Source: an uncultured Veillonella sp. | GTDB taxonomy: Bacteria; Bacillota; Negativicutes; Veillonellales; Veillonellaceae | DNA: 40,413 nt | Assembly (NCBI GenBank): GCA_900556785.1 | Contig: USQK01000005.1 | Location: 1-40,413, forward strand | Reading direction: 5' to 3' | In this document: positions 22,390 to 30,762 of the stretch, piece after piece | How positions within the stretch are numbered: position 1 is the first letter of the stretch | Layout of the letters: each line of letters opens with the position of its first letter | The notes under the pieces: model-generated | The model's database searches: none | What the model was told of the DNA's origin: nothing | Seen by the model: the letters and a program-made list of their open reading frames with translations, nothing else | Translations under genes and position numbers: made by a program

Positions 22390-25224
22390 ATGGATTACGG
22401 TAAGACGTTACATTTGCCTGAAACAGAATTCCCAATGCGCGGCAATTTGCCTAAGCGCGAACCAGAAATCTTAAAATTCTGGGAAGATAACAAGATTTAT
22501 CAAAAACGTTTGGAGTTGCGTAAAGATGCAAAGCCATTCATTTTGCATGATGGCCCTCCATATGCAAACGGTAAATTGCATATCGGTCATGCCCTCAACA
22601 AAACGTTGAAGGACATCATCATGAAATACAAAACAATGACTGGTCATTATACTCGCTACATTCCTGGTTGGGATACGCACGGCTTGCCAATCGAGCATGC
22701 GGTTATTAAGAACACTGGTCTTAACCGTCATGAAATGGCTCCATTGGACTTGCGCAATAAATGTAAGGAATATGCATTGGAGTGCGTAGAAACACAAAAA
22801 CAAGACTTCATTCGTTTTGGTGTATTAGGCGAATGGGACCGTCCGTACTTGACATTGCGTCCTGAGTTCGAAGTAAAACAACTCGGCATCTTTGGCGAAA
22901 TGGCAAAACGCGGACATATCTACAAAGGTCTTAAAACTGTATACTGGTGTACGCACTGCGAAACTGCATTGGCAGAGGCAGAAATCGAATATGCTGAGAA
23001 AAAATCCTTCTCCATTTACGTAAAATTCCCTTACGTATCCGAGAAAAAGGTAACATTGCCAGCTGGCGTAGATCCTAAACAAGCATATGCTGTTATTTGG
23101 ACAACTACTCCTTGGACAATGCCTGCCAACGTAGCTATTTCCGTTAACCCTGATCTAGAATATGGCTGGGTGAAAGCTGGCGACGAATACTACTTGATGG
23201 CTACTGAACTTGTTGACGCGGCGATGAAAGATATTGGTATCGAAGACTACGAAATCGTAAACCGCTTCTCTGGGGCAGATTTAGAATTAGCTGAATTTAA
23301 ACATCCATTCGTAGAACGTACATCCACTGTATTGTGTGGCGACCATGTAACACTTGAAGCAGGTACTGGTTGCGTACATACAGCGCCTGCACACGGCGAA
23401 GACGACTTTAACATCGTTATGCGTTATAACAAGGAAGGTAAAACTAATCTTCCTATCATTTCTCTTGTTAACGAAACTGGTAACTACACTAAACAAGTAG
23501 ACGACAACCGTTATGGCGATACTGAATTCCCATTGGCTGGCGTAGAAATCCACGATGCAGAAGTGCCTGTAATCAAAATCTTGGCACATAACAATGCATT
23601 ACTTCACAAATCTAGTTTGCGTCACCAATACGCTCACTGCTGGCGTTGTAAAAATCCTGTCATCTATCGCGCTACAGAACAATGGTTCTCCTCTGTAGAT
23701 GGGTACCGTCAACAAGCGCTTGATGCAATCGACAACCAAGTGCAATGGATTCCTAAATGGGGCCATGACCGCATCTTCAACATGGTGCGCGACCGTGGTG
23801 ACTGGGTAATTTCCCGTCAACGTATTTGGGGCGTGCCAATTCCTATTTACTATTGTGAAAGCTGCGGCGAGCACATCATCAACGATGATACGATCAAAGC
23901 ATTACAAGAAAAAGTAGCCGTAGAAGGCTCTGATGCTTGGTGGGCTCACAGTGCAAAAGAATTGTTACCAGAAGGTTTCAAATGTCCTCATTGCGGTCAT
24001 GATGAGTTCAAAAAAGAAACAGATATCATGGACGTATGGTTTGACTCTGGTTCCTCTTGGTCTGGCGTACTTGAAGTTAATGGCTTAGATGTACCATGTG
24101 CTATGTACCTTGAAGGTTCTGACCAACATCGCGGTTGGTTCAACTCTTCCTTGTTGACTGCAGTAGCAACAACTGGTAAAGCACCATACAACTCCGTATT
24201 GACTCACGGCTTCGTTGTGGACGGCGAAGGTCGCAAAATGTCTAAATCTGTAGGTAATACAGTAGCACCTAGCGACATCATCGACGTATATGGCGCTGAC
24301 GTTATGCGTTTGTGGGTATCCTCTGCGGATTACCAAGCAGACGTACGTTTGTCCAAAGACATCGTAAAACAATTATCCGAAGTATACCGTAAGATCCGTA
24401 ACACATTCCGCTTCTTGCTTGGGAATTTGGATGACTTCAATCCAAACACTGACAAAGTGGCTTATGCAGATATGTCCGAATTTGATAAATGGGCATTGTT
24501 GCGCTTAGAAGAAGTACGTCAAAAGGTTACTGACGCATACGAAAACTATGAATTCCACATGTTGTACCATGCAATTCATAACTTCTGCACAGTAGACTTG
24601 AGCTCCATCTACCTTGATGTAATGAAAGATACTATGTACGCTGAAAGCAAAAATAACGTAGCTCGTCGTTCTGCTCAAACAGCAATGTATGAAATCTTGA
24701 AAACATTGGTAGCTATGGTATCTCCTGTACTTTCCTTCACAGCAGAAGAAGTTTGGAAGTACATGCCTAAAGAAGAAGGCATGCCTGAATCCGTTATGCT
24801 TCAAGATTGGCCACAAGGTCATCCTGAACACTTCAACCAAGCATTGGCTGATAAATGGAACCAATTGTTAGACTTGCGTACATCCGTACAAAAAGCATTG
24901 GAACTTGCTCGTCAAGACAAAACAATCGGTCACCCTCTAGATGCATCTGTTACAGTATACGCTGAAGGTGCTGCATTCGACGCATTGAACGCCCTTGGTG
25001 AAGAAGGTTTGGCTAAACTCGTTATCGTATCCGAAGCTCATATCGTAAACGGCGCTGCTCCAGCAGAGGCTGTTAAAGATGAAGAAACAGGCGTGGCTAC
25101 AGTAGTTGCTGCATCTGAACGTGAAAAATGTGAACGCTGCTGGATCCACCGCGATACAGTAGGCCAAGACAGCGAACACCCTACACTTTGCGATCGCTGC
25201 GCAGACGTTGTAAAAACTCTATAA
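22390..25224 (+). CDS. ileS: Isoleucyl-tRNA synthetase
   Basis: This 944-residue class I synthetase charges tRNA-Ile in the cytoplasm. The HIGH motif is exact (residues 64-67, in GKLHIGHALN). KMSKS is at 616-620. The CP1 editing domain lies between them, with TTPWTMPANVA and the GTGCVHTAPAHGEDDF block used in hydrolysing Val-tRNA-Ile. The C-terminus ends in a zinc-binding CERCWIHRDT and CDRCADV pair, as in the bacterial IleRS1 type. Length is standard. It starts at 22390 behind AAAAGGAG. Codon use is strongly biased towards common codons, as expected for a highly expressed gene. The T-box just upstream regulates it. Confidence 0.98.
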   Translation: MDYGKTLHLPETEFPMRGNLPKREPEILKFWEDNKIYQKRLELRKDAKPFILHDGPPYANGKLHIGHALNKTLKDIIMKYKTMTGHYTRYIPGWDTHGLPIEHAVIKNTGLNRHEMAPLDLRNKCKEYALECVETQKQDFIRFGVLGEWDRPYLTLRPEFEVKQLGIFGEMAKRGHIYKGLKTVYWCTHCETALAEAEIEYAEKKSFSIYVKFPYVSEKKVTLPAGVDPKQAYAVIWTTTPWTMPANVAISVNPDLEYGWVKAGDEYYLMATELVDAAMKDIGIEDYEIVNRFSGADLELAEFKHPFVERTSTVLCGDHVTLEAGTGCVHTAPAHGEDDFNIVMRYNKEGKTNLPIISLVNETGNYTKQVDDNRYGDTEFPLAGVEIHDAEVPVIKILAHNNALLHKSSLRHQYAHCWRCKNPVIYRATEQWFSSVDGYRQQALDAIDNQVQWIPKWGHDRIFNMVRDRGDWVISRQRIWGVPIPIYYCESCGEHIINDDTIKALQEKVAVEGSDAWWAHSAKELLPEGFKCPHCGHDEFKKETDIMDVWFDSGSSWSGVLEVNGLDVPCAMYLEGSDQHRGWFNSSLLTAVATTGKAPYNSVLTHGFVVDGEGRKMSKSVGNTVAPSDIIDVYGADVMRLWVSSADYQADVRLSKDIVKQLSEVYRKIRNTFRFLLGNLDDFNPNTDKVAYADMSEFDKWALLRLEEVRQKVTDAYENYEFHMLYHAIHNFCTVDLSSIYLDVMKDTMYAESKNNVARRSAQTAMYEILKTLVAMVSPVLSFTAEEVWKYMPKEEGMPESVMLQDWPQGHPEHFNQALADKWNQLLDLRTSVQKALELARQDKTIGHPLDASVTVYAEGAAFDALNALGEEGLAKLVIVSEAHIVNGAAPAEAVKDEETGVATVVAASEREKCERCWIHRDTVGQDSEHPTLCDRCADVVKTL

Positions 25225-25239
25225 TTATAGATACAATAG

Positions 25240-25304
25240 AAAACCCTTCTCTAATAGGCTTAGTTTGTTTTAAACTAATGTGCACTAGAGAAGGGTTTTT
25301 CTTT
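25240..25304 (+). terminator. Terminator of ileS
   Basis: AAAACCCTTCTCTA (25240-25253) pairs with TAGAGAAGGGTTTT (25286-25299). An inner stem TTAGTTT/AAACTAA (25260-25266, 25272-25278) sits on top. A T-rich tail follows. Confidence 0.9.
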
Positions 25305-25512
25305 AGAAAATATTAAAAATTTATAGAAATTTATGAAATCATTGTATGCTATCTTTCTCATAAAACTATCTATCATAATTAGTACTTTATTATTTTCCTC
25401 ATGAAAAATTAATGTGTAAAAATTTACTCATTTCATATTAAACTTAATATCCTAGTTTAAGATGTTTATAGTTAGTTTAGTTATTGTGCTTATATGAGAA
25501 GGAGGAAGAGCA

Positions 25513-25590
25513 ATGGTAGCAACTATCGTTAAAGCAATTTTGGCTGCACTTACTGGTTTAGCAAACGCAATCTTGCCTTTATTCAAATAA
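25513..25590 (+). CDS. 25-residue hydrophobic, probably membrane-active peptide
   Basis: A short frame encodes 25 residues: MVATIVKAIL, then AALTGLANAI, then LPLFK. It starts with ATG 8 bases after a very strong site (AAGGAGG) and stops just before a perfect terminator. It has two lysines and otherwise mostly Ala, Leu, Ile and Val, and could form an amphipathic or membrane-spanning helix. Peptides of this kind include phenol-soluble modulin-like cytolysins, leaderless bacteriocins and type I toxins. No family is certain. About 200 bp of A/T-rich sequence precedes it, with no clearly recognised promoter. No antisense RNA or immunity gene is visible. The real-gene call rests on the ribosome binding site, terminator and composition. 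Confidence 0.6.
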   Translation: MVATIVKAILAALTGLANAILPLFK

Positions 25591-25607
25591 CAATTTCATT
25601 CCCCAGA

Positions 25608-25640
25608 AAAAAGACCACCCAGCTTGCGGGTGGTCTTTTT
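25608..25640. terminator. Bidirectional terminator after the small peptide gene
   Basis: A perfect 13-bp stem, AAAAAGACCACCC (25608-25620) and 25628-25640, with loop AGCTTGC. A and T runs flank it on both sides, so it also ends the minus-strand gene that stops at 25,649. Confidence 0.92.
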
Positions 25641-25648
25641 CTTATATT

Positions 25649-28018
25649 CTATTGCAATGCCTTTGGAACGCTGAGTTTTTTCCAGTTGTCTAACTCAGGG
25701 ATTTCCAAGGTATTAATCGTTTTTTGAATCCAGTAGTTTAATGACACTTCGTTACCTAACTGTTGTTCAAAGAGATAGGTATTACCTGGCGTATCTTGAG
25801 GTTTTCCATCCTTGTCGATAGAGTGGCGCATGGATTCTTTCAAATAGAGTTGTACTCTAAATGGATTTGCGTGATTACCTCTGAAAATGAAATAGGAAGG
25901 GCCGATAAAGTCATGGGTGCGGACATTAATTTGTTCGTACTTTTTGTCTTTTAAGCCTTGTAGTGCAGTTTGTATCATGGCGTTTGCATCGTCGTATTCC
26001 TCAAGTAGGAATGCTTGTTGATCTACATCGAGTACATAATGCCAAGTTGGTTTTTCCTCGTTCGTTTCGATGGACCAGTTATCTCCTAATGCAGGTAATT
26101 GGTGCGTATCGTAGAGGTCTTTTAATAGCTGAATGGTATTCTCTTTTTTGAATAGTGCTCGATAGATCATCTCTTGACCTTCTGTAGGGTCATAACCATG
26201 TATTCTGACTTGGTATGTATCACGTAGCATGCGCTTTACATCTAGCTTAAAAATGTTGCGTAGCTTGTCTGGAACGGATAGGAAATGATTGTAAAAGCTA
26301 AGTTTCATTTCGTCTTGTGATGCTAAGGCGTGCTCGATGGTTTGCCAATCATATAAGGTAGTGTCCCATAAGAAGTCATCCATGTTTACAGATAAACGTG
26401 CTGCATTTTGAGGCCATTCAGTGTGACCAGGCCGTACTGTTGAGGTAGACTCTGTAAAGCCCTCTTTATAGTGCCAATGGCCGTCTATTTCTTCGAAGGC
26501 TGCCAAGCGCTCTTCTGCTTCATTATCGATAGGGATATCCTTCAGCTCTTCATCAAGATTTGTCTTGTGAGATAGTATATATTGATGAGACTCTTCGTAA
26601 TAGGCTACAGCGGCATCTAAATCAGGTTTGCCTGTGATATAGCCTTTTTCATAGGCATACCCTAAGGCAACTCGCGTTAAAGCTCGTGTAATATCATAGA
26701 AGAGAACACGATCTTCCTCTTCTAGTGCACGCTTTTCCTCATCGAGTACACGTGTTAAAGATTGTACACCGAAACGTATATTTTTCGTTACCCCTAAGCC
26801 ATGGATTCGCATGTAACCAATGTATGGCAAGGAGAACATAAAACGCTCTTTTGTGGCTGCCATGTGTGTTAAATCTGCAATGAGACCCCAGTCGAGAGGA
26901 AGGTGGCCTATGTGGAAAATATAACCGAAGGCCGCTTGCAATGCAGCATAGCCGGCGTCGCTAAAATGCTTAGTAGCTGCGCGACGGTAGAGGCCGATTG
27001 CTTTTACAGGATTATACGGAATTAGGCGGCGTAGCTCTTTCGTATCATAAAAGTGATAGTAATAATCCGCTAATTCGGCGGTGCTTTCAGCTTGGCCCAA
27101 GGAGGCACCTTTCGTGAACCATGTGAAAGCATCCTCAAATTTTCCATGTTCATGACAGTCTAGGCCAGTGTAGAGCATCATAGTTGGATTACCTAGCTCA
27201 GCAGCAGTTAAAGCCACACGGCGCGCATTATCAAAATCGCCTTCGTCGATATAGATGTTACGTAAATTGCCTTGGAACATGGCAAGTCCATTGTTGAGGG
27301 CTTTGTTAAACCATTCTTTGGCGAATGTAGTAGCATTTTCTTGCAATGTTTCGTCTGAGACTGTGCCTTGTAAGGCTCCAATACGTTCTTGTATAGAACC
27401 TTTTTGTAAGCTTTGTTGAATCCGTTTTGCCCAGCTTAGGCGTGGTGGTGTAATCATATCCCGAGCTAAGCTAATGCGATCATCATCGCGCCAGAAAAAG
27501 ACATTACCTATAATGTATTGGCAAAAGGCATCGCCTTGTTCAGCGTAGTCATAAACGATACGAAATGCATCATTAAAGGATATTAACATATCCTTTTCAA
27601 CCGTAGGTGTAATGGTTCCATTGATACGCAATGCTTGTAAGGTGCCGATAGGACTACAGCGGCGAATGCTATCGTGCAAGCATTGATAGGTACGCATGTT
27701 GTTTTCAGGGAAGTTAGATTCCTCCCACGTAAAGCGTGGACCTGCGTAGATACGAGCCAATAAAGCATATGCATCAGCTATCTCTCGAGACTCTGGATCA
27801 TTTGCTATTTTTAATGCGTCCTCTTTCGTGTTAATTTCGTTTTCCAGAGAGGTGGTCATATCGTTGCGCAAGGCTTGATGCTTCGTTTGCTCAGGGCTTT
27901 GCTGATTATTAACGATAAGCTCTAATTGGCGTAAGCCTTCTTGAGCCATCTCTTGATTATATGATGTGAAAATCATGTGGAAGACCTTTTCTAGGCGTTC
28001 CGTAAAGTACTGTGCCAT
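25649..28018 (-). CDS. Sel1/TPR-like repeat protein of unknown function, paralogue B
   Basis: The 789-residue protein mirrors the one at 9,135-11,360. Shared landmarks are YALLARIYAGPRFTWEESNFP near residue 80 (VYSGPQFTW in A), the TPTVEKD block, Sel1-like helical repeats (GNPTMMLYTGLDCHEHGKFE, DAFTWFTKGASLGQAEST), the DGHWHYKEGFTES boundary and the end SLNYWIQKTINTLEIPEL. It has an extra insertion of about 35 residues near the N-terminus (about 35-70). There is no signal peptide or membrane helix. The second half carries a distinct mixed domain after residue 530 shared with paralogue A. Function unknown: a scaffold or sensor is plausible for Sel1 proteins. The ATG at 28018 follows AAAGGAGG. 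Confidence 0.75.
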   Translation of the reverse strand: MAQYFTERLEKVFHMIFTSYNQEMAQEGLRQLELIVNNQQSPEQTKHQALRNDMTTSLENEINTKEDALKIANDPESREIADAYALLARIYAGPRFTWEESNFPENNMRTYQCLHDSIRRCSPIGTLQALRINGTITPTVEKDMLISFNDAFRIVYDYAEQGDAFCQYIIGNVFFWRDDDRISLARDMITPPRLSWAKRIQQSLQKGSIQERIGALQGTVSDETLQENATTFAKEWFNKALNNGLAMFQGNLRNIYIDEGDFDNARRVALTAAELGNPTMMLYTGLDCHEHGKFEDAFTWFTKGASLGQAESTAELADYYYHFYDTKELRRLIPYNPVKAIGLYRRAATKHFSDAGYAALQAAFGYIFHIGHLPLDWGLIADLTHMAATKERFMFSLPYIGYMRIHGLGVTKNIRFGVQSLTRVLDEEKRALEEEDRVLFYDITRALTRVALGYAYEKGYITGKPDLDAAVAYYEESHQYILSHKTNLDEELKDIPIDNEAEERLAAFEEIDGHWHYKEGFTESTSTVRPGHTEWPQNAARLSVNMDDFLWDTTLYDWQTIEHALASQDEMKLSFYNHFLSVPDKLRNIFKLDVKRMLRDTYQVRIHGYDPTEGQEMIYRALFKKENTIQLLKDLYDTHQLPALGDNWSIETNEEKPTWHYVLDVDQQAFLLEEYDDANAMIQTALQGLKDKKYEQINVRTHDFIGPSYFIFRGNHANPFRVQLYLKESMRHSIDKDGKPQDTPGNTYLFEQQLGNEVSLNYWIQKTINTLEIPELDNWKKLSVPKALQ

Positions 28019-28063
28019 AAGGCCTCCTTTATATTAATTACATTTACTATAGAATACATATTT

Positions 28064-28091
28064 ATTATATAACGAACGTAAGAGACCGCAA
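28064..28091 (-). promoter_or_regulatory. Candidate promoter for Sel1-like paralogue B
   Basis: On the minus strand TTGCGG (28086-28091) and TATAAT (28064-28069) are 16 bp apart, about 45 bp before the start codon. Confidence 0.5.
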
Positions 28092-28126
28092 AAGAGGAAA
28101 ACCCCTCTGAAGTCTTTCAGAGGGGT
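28092..28126 (-). terminator. Terminator of the amino-acid-binding lipoprotein gene
   Basis: On the minus strand ACCCCTCTGAA and its inverse (28101-28111, 28116-28126) form an 11-bp stem with a 4-nt loop, followed by TTTTCCTCTTTT. Confidence 0.8.
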
Positions 28127-28156
28127 CATATTTATCCTAGTTCATAGAGATAGATA

Positions 28157-28939
28157 TTATTTTTTGTTGTAATCGCCGAACCATTTGTCGTAGATTTTTT
28201 GGTAAGTGCCGTCTTCTTTAAGTTCTTTAAGAGCTTTATTAACAGCTTCTTGAAGAGCTTTGTTGCCTTTCTTCACGCCAAGAACTGTGCCTGGGGATTG
28301 AGTAGGTTCGCCTACGAGTTTAAGGTCTTTGTCAGCACCTTGTTTGAGGTAGTACATAGCAACTGCGTTATCGATGATAGCACCATCGATTGTGCCAGCT
28401 TTCAATTCCATGAAGATATTAGCATTAGAATCGATTTGTTTTACTGTTGTACCAGGGATTTTTTGAGCCATTTCAACAGGGATTGTGCCGATTTGAGCAC
28501 CTACAGTTTTACCTGCTAATTCATCCATATTGTGGATTGTTGTATTGTCTTTACGAACAACTGTGATGAAACCGCCTTGATCGAAGTATACATCGGAGAA
28601 GTCCAATGCTTTTTCACGTTCAGGCGTAGCATTGATGCCTGCTGCGATCATGTCGATATCGCCAGATTGAACTGCTGGAATCAAAGCATCGAAGCCCATG
28701 GATTTGAATTCCATTTTTAAACCTAATTTTTTAGCAATTGCTTCGGACAAATCAACGTCGAAACCAACGTATTTGTCGCCTTCAGTAAATTCGAATGGTG
28801 GGAATGTAGTTTCAGAACCTACACGCAATACACCTTCTTGTTGTGTCATTTTTGGTTTGTCATTACCACAACCAGCCAATAAACCCATTGCTGCTACCGC
28901 TACGAGGGCGATAGCTGTCAACTTTTTGAACTTAAACAT
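28157..28939 (-). CDS. Amino-acid ABC transporter substrate-binding lipoprotein
   Basis: The 260-residue protein has a lipoprotein signal: a basic start, a hydrophobic core and the lipobox LLAGC with Cys24. The rest is a family-3 periplasmic binding protein: VGSETTFPPFEFTEGDKYVG, then VDLSEAIAKKLGLK, MIAAGINATPEREKALDFS and the closing GTYQKIYDKWFG. It should capture polar amino acids, such as glutamine, arginine or cystine, and hand them to a permease. None is encoded next to it, so it is an orphan component. I set the start to the ATG at 28939. The open frame six codons longer reads through the GAGGAGG ribosome binding site. Confidence 0.92.
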   Translation of the reverse strand: MFKFKKLTAIALVAVAAMGLLAGCGNDKPKMTQQEGVLRVGSETTFPPFEFTEGDKYVGFDVDLSEAIAKKLGLKMEFKSMGFDALIPAVQSGDIDMIAAGINATPEREKALDFSDVYFDQGGFITVVRKDNTTIHNMDELAGKTVGAQIGTIPVEMAQKIPGTTVKQIDSNANIFMELKAGTIDGAIIDNAVAMYYLKQGADKDLKLVGEPTQSPGTVLGVKKGNKALQEAVNKALKELKEDGTYQKIYDKWFGDYNKK

Positions 28940-28988
28940 AGAAACCTCCTCAAACATCCATATACATGGTTTATCAAATTCTGTTTAT

Positions 28989-29017
28989 ATTGTACGGAAT
29001 TTTACAATAATAGGCAA
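28989..29017 (-). promoter_or_regulatory. Candidate promoter of the binding-protein gene
   Basis: On the minus strand TTGCCT (29012-29017) and TACAAT (28989-28994) are 17 bp apart, about 50 bp before the start codon. Confidence 0.5.
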
Positions 29018-29112
29018 TAACATTGTATAATTAAGAGTAAATGAGTTTTCTATTCTTTATTGTAGAGTACTAAAATTCTTTACAATAATTTGGATATATA
29101 CATGGAGGTACT

Positions 29113-30294
29113 ATGTCCCTTACGAATACCTTTTCAGATCTTTGTAAAAGCTTTGCACCTGATGCGTTTGCTATTAACTATACATTAGCTAAGAATCCTG
29201 AGCTCTCCAGTCATGAATTTGAGACCGTAAAAACGATTGGGGCTGTTCTCGAAAAATATGGTATGGATGTAACCTATGAATTTTGTAATCTGCCAACAGC
29301 GTTTAAGGCATCTCCTGTAAAAGTAGATAATCCTAAAGGCCGTTTGGCTATCCTCTGTGAATATGATGCATTGCCTGAAGTAGGTCATGCATGTGGTCAC
29401 TGTGCGAGCGGTTCCCTGAGTGTACTCGCCGCATTAACGCTACATAAAATGCAACAAGACGGCGTTGCTTTCAATATGGACATTGATATTATCGGTACAC
29501 CAGATGAAGAAGCTACAGGTTGCAAGGTGGACATGTGCAATGCAGGCGTGTTTAAAGACTATGAGTTTGCTATCATGGTTCACCTCGATGGTGAAGAAAC
29601 ACGACCTAATTCACAATTCTTGGCACTAGACTGTTTCCGTGCACGCTATCATGGTAAACCAGCCCATGCAGCAGGGGAGCCTTGGAACGGCATTAATGCG
29701 GTAAACGGCGTACAACTTGCTATTCACGCGATGGATATGATGCGCCAACAAGTGCGACCTGAAACGCGCATCGGCACATGGATCATTGCCGGTGGTACTG
29801 CATCTAATGTTATCCCTGAGTTTGGCGAGTTAGAAGTAACCGTACGTCATACTGAACGGGACTATTTGAATGGTCTATCTGAACAGATTAAGAAAATTTT
29901 TGAAGGGGCAGCCCTTTGTACAGGTACTACTGTAGATGTAGAATTTTACGGCAATCCCTATGATGATATGAATCAAAACCATAGAGGTACATTACTGATT
30001 GAAGACGTAATGACTGATATGGGCATAGATTTTAAACCGGGCCCAGCGGATATTGGGGGCAGTTCAGACATCGGTAATGTGAGCTATCAATGTGCGGCGT
30101 TCCACCCTAAATTACGACTTGCTGGGGACGATAAAGTATGCCACTCTAAAGAATTCGCAGCCGCTATGCTAGAACCAACCATTGAACAAACAATCCTTGA
30201 TGGAGCCAATATTATTGGTCGTACATTATTAAGTTTGGTGGAAAATCCAACGGTATTAGAAGAAATCGTAGCTGAATTTAATGCGTCTAAATAA
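29113..30294 (+). CDS. M20 amidohydrolase, PM20D2/AbgB-like
   Basis: The 393-residue cytoplasmic M20 enzyme has the block EYDALPEVGHACGH (residues 83-96), including metal ligands His92 and His96, the catalytic-region TPDEEATG, the dimerisation domain with GKPAHAAGEPW, and RHTERDY. This form of the metal block is typical of the M20D subgroup that includes AbgB and mammalian PM20D2 (beta-alanyl-lysine dipeptidase). It probably hydrolyses an N-acylated amino acid or unusual dipeptide. The start follows GGAGGT. It is the third M20 enzyme in the window, but is not adjacent to the other two. Its last 8 bp overlap the end of the convergent small gene. Confidence 0.82.
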   Translation: MSLTNTFSDLCKSFAPDAFAINYTLAKNPELSSHEFETVKTIGAVLEKYGMDVTYEFCNLPTAFKASPVKVDNPKGRLAILCEYDALPEVGHACGHCASGSLSVLAALTLHKMQQDGVAFNMDIDIIGTPDEEATGCKVDMCNAGVFKDYEFAIMVHLDGEETRPNSQFLALDCFRARYHGKPAHAAGEPWNGINAVNGVQLAIHAMDMMRQQVRPETRIGTWIIAGGTASNVIPEFGELEVTVRHTERDYLNGLSEQIKKIFEGAALCTGTTVDVEFYGNPYDDMNQNHRGTLLIEDVMTDMGIDFKPGPADIGGSSDIGNVSYQCAAFHPKLRLAGDDKVCHSKEFAAAMLEPTIEQTILDGANIIGRTLLSLVENPTVLEEIVAEFNASK

Positions 30295-30613
30295 AGCGTT
30301 TTCTATATCTATCAGGATGGCTGTAATAGTGTAGGTAGAATTTGTGGTCTTTTTCAGATCTATTAATGATGGATGATAATGAGATCTTTCCATTTATAAA
30401 GCTCTGAATCTTGGTGAAATAGGCACCTAACTCACGGTCGTGATAATAGAGCGTCCAAACCACGTTATTTCCCGCGATGACTGGAATGTACTTAAACTCA
30501 AGGAATTCAAATAAACCAACGATAGTGATATCATCTGGAACGACAAATTCCTCCCGATGATGATTCATATCATCGCCTGCACAAACTGCATCTCGATCAA
30601 TTATGATACGCAT
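30287..30613 (-). CDS. Conserved-looking small protein of unknown function
   Basis: The 108-residue protein starts at the ATG at 30613, behind AGGAAG. It has a predicted beta-rich N-terminal half (MRIIIDRDAVCAGDDM, DITIVGLFEFL, VIAGNNVVWTLYY) and a basic aromatic end (FYLHYYSHPDRYRKRF). The early acidic and Cys residues do not form a metal motif that I recognise. Its 3' end overlaps the M20 gene by 8 bp in a tail-to-tail arrangement, with no terminator visible between. I do not recognise the family. Confidence 0.6.
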   Translation of the reverse strand: MRIIIDRDAVCAGDDMNHHREEFVVPDDITIVGLFEFLEFKYIPVIAGNNVVWTLYYHDRELGAYFTKIQSFINGKISLSSIINRSEKDHKFYLHYYSHPDRYRKRFI

Positions 30614-30627
30614 ATGATTTCACTTCC

Positions 30628-30681
30628 TATCTATGCCTTATATACTATCTATGTCTTACATACTATCTGTGTATTCTTTTA
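30628..30681 (+). repeat. Imperfect 18-bp tandem repeat
   Basis: Three degenerate copies of an 18-bp unit of the form TATCTATGCCTTATATAC start at 30628, 30646 and 30664, upstream of the HAD phosphatase gene. The third copy decays. No function is apparent. Confidence 0.7.
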
Positions 30682-30762
30682 ACAGATATATTTGTAACTA
30701 TTACTGTACTACTGATTGAAAATAATATCTATCCATTTATATACCGTATTAAAGGAGACATC

